Source of the DNA: SKLM01 sp964450435
GTDB taxonomy: Bacteria > Chloroflexota > Anaerolineae > B4-G1
Reading direction: 5' to 3'
DNA: 45,029 nucleotides
Assembly: GCA_964450435.1 (NCBI GenBank)
Contig: CAYVCX010000014.1
Span: 1-45,029 of the forward strand
The notes beneath the pieces were generated by a model that searched no databases, was not told the DNA's origin, and worked only from the letters and a program-made list of their open reading frames with translations. Of this stretch, positions 42,944 through 45,029 are shown piece by piece; positions within the stretch are counted from its first letter, which is position 1; each line of letters opens with the position of its first letter. Made by a program: the position numbers and the translations under genes.

Positions 42944-44356
42944 TCACGCCGGTTGTTGCTCCTCCGGCACCTCTCGGATCGCGCCTCCCCGCATCTCCCA
43001 CACCCGCCTGGCGTATTCGGCCACCAGCTGCCGGTCGTGTGTGATCAACAGCACTGTCTGTCCCTCGCCGTTGAGTTCACTGATCACCTCCATGATCTCG
43101 CTCAGATGGCGCCGGTCCTGCCCAAGCGTCGGCTCGTCCAGGATGAGCAAGTGCGGTCGCAGCCCAACCGTCGCGGCCAGCACACTCCGCTGTTGCTCCC
43201 CCACGCTCAGCGCCTGCGTCGGTCGCTCCCGAAGGCGCCCCAGGTCCATCCGTCCCAGCAACGCGGCCACGTCCTCATCCCGCTCCACCCCCAGATTGCG
43301 GGGGCCGAATCGGAGTTCCTCCTCCACTGAGTGGCAGACCAGCTGGTGGAGCGGGTTCTGGGCCACCAGCCCTACTCTAGGTCGTCTCCCTCTCTTCCTG
43401 TGCCAGACCACGCGGCCGCCCCGGGGTCTGAGAAGCCCTGCCAGCACCCGCGCCAGCGTCGATTTCCCGGCGCCGTTCGGGCCCACGAGCGCCCCAAACT
43501 CGCCCTCGCCCAGTGTCACCGAACAGTCGCGCAGCACGGTGCGACCGTCGTATCCTGCTGTGACGTCCTCGACGCTCACTAACGGGTCTCGCACCGAAGC
43601 TTCCCGCGGACGACGTGAGGGCAGTTTCTCGCCTTGCCGCTCCAGCACCTCCTCTGGAGGTCCGTCGTCCACCACGCAGCCTCCCTGCAGCCATATTAGC
43701 CGCTCCGCAAGCGGCAGAAACGATTCAAGCCTGTGCTCGATCACCACGATCGTGACTCCCAGCTGGCGCTGGAGCCGCGCTAAGGTCGTCACGACGGACC
43801 TCGTACCCTCACCATCCAGATTGGCCGTCGGTTCATCCAGGATCAGGACCCTCGGGTTCATCGCCAGGCTGGCTGCAATGGCCACACGCTGCTGCTCACC
43901 CGCGGAGAGGTGGCGCACCGACCGATCGCTCAGACACAGCGAGTTCGTCGCCTCCAACGCGTAGCTCACCCGATCAGAGATTTCCGCTGCCGACAAGCCC
44001 AGATTGCGCGGGCCGAACGCCACCTCGTCCTCCACCGTGGCGTTGAAGAGCTGGGTGCTGGGGTTCTGAAAGACCAGCCCAACTTGTGTCGCCATCTGCG
44101 GCACACCGTGTCGTCCCGGTCTCAAGCCAGCTACGGAGATCTTGCCCGTGACCTCGGCTGGAACCGGCACCTCTTCTCCTTGCAGCAAGCCCACGACTGC
44201 ACGGGCCAGCGTGCTCTTGCCGCCGCCCGAGGGCCCGCCGATCACCACGAACGAGCCCTGTCCCACGGAGAGATCGACGCCTCTGAGCGCGTGCGCATTG
44301 GGGTAGCGCACGTCAAGGCCGCTAACCTCGATGACGGCGCAGCCCTCCGTCGTCAC
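42944..44356 (-). CDS. ECF transporter fused double ATPase (EcfA-EcfA')
   Basis: The product has about 470 residues from GTG 44356, which overlaps the PadR stop as GTGA; a longer start at 44374 is possible. Two ABC domains are fused. Domain 1 has GGPSGGGKSTLARAV, FQNPSTQLFNATVEDEVAFG, LSAGEQQRVAIAASLA and LILDEPTANLDG. Domain 2 has VGPNGAGKSTLARVLAGLL, QNPLHQLVCHSVEEELRFG, LSVGEQQRSVLAATVG and LILDEPTLGQD. Both retain the Q-loop, signature and Walker B Glu, so both sites should work. It powers vitamin or metal uptake with the S and T components downstream. Confidence 0.92.
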   Translation of the reverse strand: MTTEGCAVIEVSGLDVRYPNAHALRGVDLSVGQGSFVVIGGPSGGGKSTLARAVVGLLQGEEVPVPAEVTGKISVAGLRPGRHGVPQMATQVGLVFQNPSTQLFNATVEDEVAFGPRNLGLSAAEISDRVSYALEATNSLCLSDRSVRHLSAGEQQRVAIAASLAMNPRVLILDEPTANLDGEGTRSVVTTLARLQRQLGVTIVVIEHRLESFLPLAERLIWLQGGCVVDDGPPEEVLERQGEKLPSRRPREASVRDPLVSVEDVTAGYDGRTVLRDCSVTLGEGEFGALVGPNGAGKSTLARVLAGLLRPRGGRVVWHRKRGRRPRVGLVAQNPLHQLVCHSVEEELRFGPRNLGVERDEDVAALLGRMDLGRLRERPTQALSVGEQQRSVLAATVGLRPHLLILDEPTLGQDRRHLSEIMEVISELNGEGQTVLLITHDRQLVAEYARRVWEMRGGAIREVPEEQQPA

Positions 44357-44877
44357 TCCCACTGCCTCTCGCACTCACGAAGCCAATCAATGCTTGCCTC
44401 AATTCTTCGGCGCCGAAAACCAGACACAATGCGGTCAAACTCATCGCTGCTGCCCTCAGCCGCTGTCTGTTCGAGCTCCTCCAGCCGTTCTCGACAGACT
44501 GCCCGCTGGGCCTCCAGTAGAGGCGCCATGCCGGAGAGCCCCAGGGTGTGAAAGAAGTACAGTTTGGCCAGGAGTTCCACCCGCATGTCCCGTACGGCCT
44601 CCACGGGCTCGCGTATCCAGGCCAGGAAGCTGTCGCGTCCGGCCGGCCTGATAGCATAGATCTTGCGCGGCGGGTAGCTATCCTCATCCAGAGTCGATTC
44701 GACTTGACCGGCCTCCTCCAGACCCTTGAGGGTCCCATAGACATTGCTCATCCCCATGTACCATATCCGGCCCAGCTCCTCCTCGGCGCGTTGGTGCAGA
44801 GCGTAGCCGTGGGCAGCGCCCTGCATCAGGAACCCCAGAATCGCCTGCTCCATCGGGAAGGACGATTGAGACCTCAT
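44353..44877 (-). CDS. PadR-family transcriptional regulator
   Basis: The product has 174 residues from ATG 44877 with TAGGAG 9 bases upstream. The winged-helix domain reads MEQAILGFLMQGAAHGYALH, MSNVYGTLKGLEEAGQVEST and SYPPRKIYAIRPAGRDSFLA; the C-terminal helical domain contains the Leu-rich ELLAKLYFFHTLGLSGMAP dimerisation part typical of PadR subfamily 2. It heads the ECF operon through a GTGA overlap, so it probably controls the transporter and itself. A palindrome over its own -10 box is a candidate operator. Confidence 0.92.
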   Translation of the reverse strand: MRSQSSFPMEQAILGFLMQGAAHGYALHQRAEEELGRIWYMGMSNVYGTLKGLEEAGQVESTLDEDSYPPRKIYAIRPAGRDSFLAWIREPVEAVRDMRVELLAKLYFFHTLGLSGMAPLLEAQRAVCRERLEELEQTAAEGSSDEFDRIVSGFRRRRIEASIDWLRECERQWE

Positions 44878-44902
44878 CGCTCACCACTCCTATTCAGATC
44901 GT

Positions 44903-44950
44903 GAGTATTCACGCTGCCAGTATTATACTCGTCGCGCGGAGCAGCGCAAA
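44903..44950 (-). promoter_or_regulatory. Promoter and candidate PadR operator of the ECF operon
   Basis: The -10 box is a perfect TATAAT (44922-44927 on the minus strand). The -35 is weak: TTTGCG (44945-44950) at 17 bases. A perfect palindrome AGTAT-T-ATACT (44919-44929) covers the -10, and GAGTAT (44903-44908) forms an inverted repeat with ATACTC (44925-44930). Binding here would block the promoter. The operator assignment is inference. Confidence 0.6.
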
Positions 44951-45029
44951 CAGCGAGCCGCGGTGATAGGCGACAGAGGCTGCCGTCGGACAACCGAGCG
45001 TCGACCACCCACGGTGGGCTCGCGCGCCC

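Noticed and set aside
1..45029. tRNA, rRNA or CRISPR array
   Set aside because: No T-arm consensus in the intergenic stretches, no rRNA sequence and no regularly spaced identical repeats; the only tandem arrays are seven-base units.

Overview
The window is GC-rich bacterial chromosome, most likely from a member of the Chloroflexota (Anaerolineae-like). The clues are lipoproteins with long Thr/Pro-rich linkers behind an LxxC lipobox (17537-19078, 21923-23545), a DUF981 membrane protein, a stand-alone pyruvate-kinase C-domain protein, a glucoamylase-like protein and mixed ATG/GTG starts with strong Shine-Dalgarno sites. This assignment is inference; there is no rRNA or other marker in the window. 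Two 100-N blocks (37875-37974, 40328-40427) show it is a draft scaffold.

Left end (1-7.8 kb, minus strand): an operon of a membrane NERD nuclease-related protein, an AddB-like nuclease and an AddA-like helicase (cut by the window edge), then a lone PK_C-domain protein. From 7.75 to 8.97 kb is gene-poor sequence with apparent remnants. A plus-strand GarR-type dehydrogenase follows.

Centre (10.1-32.6 kb, almost all minus strand): a long run of closely spaced genes. It includes central carbon metabolism (split transketolase, pyruvate kinase, GAPDH), sugar-related proteins (glucoamylase-like protein, PQQ-type sugar dehydrogenase lipoprotein), redox enzymes (FAD oxidoreductase, dihydrolipoamide-dehydrogenase-like flavoprotein, two quinone oxidoreductases), stress proteins (OsmC, pirin, redoxin), an L,D-transpeptidase, a glycosyltransferase and a response regulator. 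The most interesting item is the redoxin at 21181-21750. Its reading frame is interrupted only by a TGA at the expected catalytic cysteine, and a bacterial SECIS-like hairpin lies directly downstream. It is a candidate selenocysteine peroxiredoxin-like protein.

33.2-35.2 kb: an OmpR-type response regulator with a clear intrinsic terminator, a decayed histidine kinase, and a 1-kb stretch with strong promoters on both strands and heptamer-periodic repeats.

Right end (35.2-45 kb): a plus-strand YfhO-like membrane protein behind an apparently leaderless promoter; an endonuclease V-sirtuin pair joined by an ATGA overlap; on the minus strand a Clp1-like polynucleotide kinase and a membrane-anchored cyclophilin, both cut by an assembly gap; and a PadR-headed ECF transporter operon (regulator, fused double ATPase, S component, T component) with a palindrome over its -10 box.
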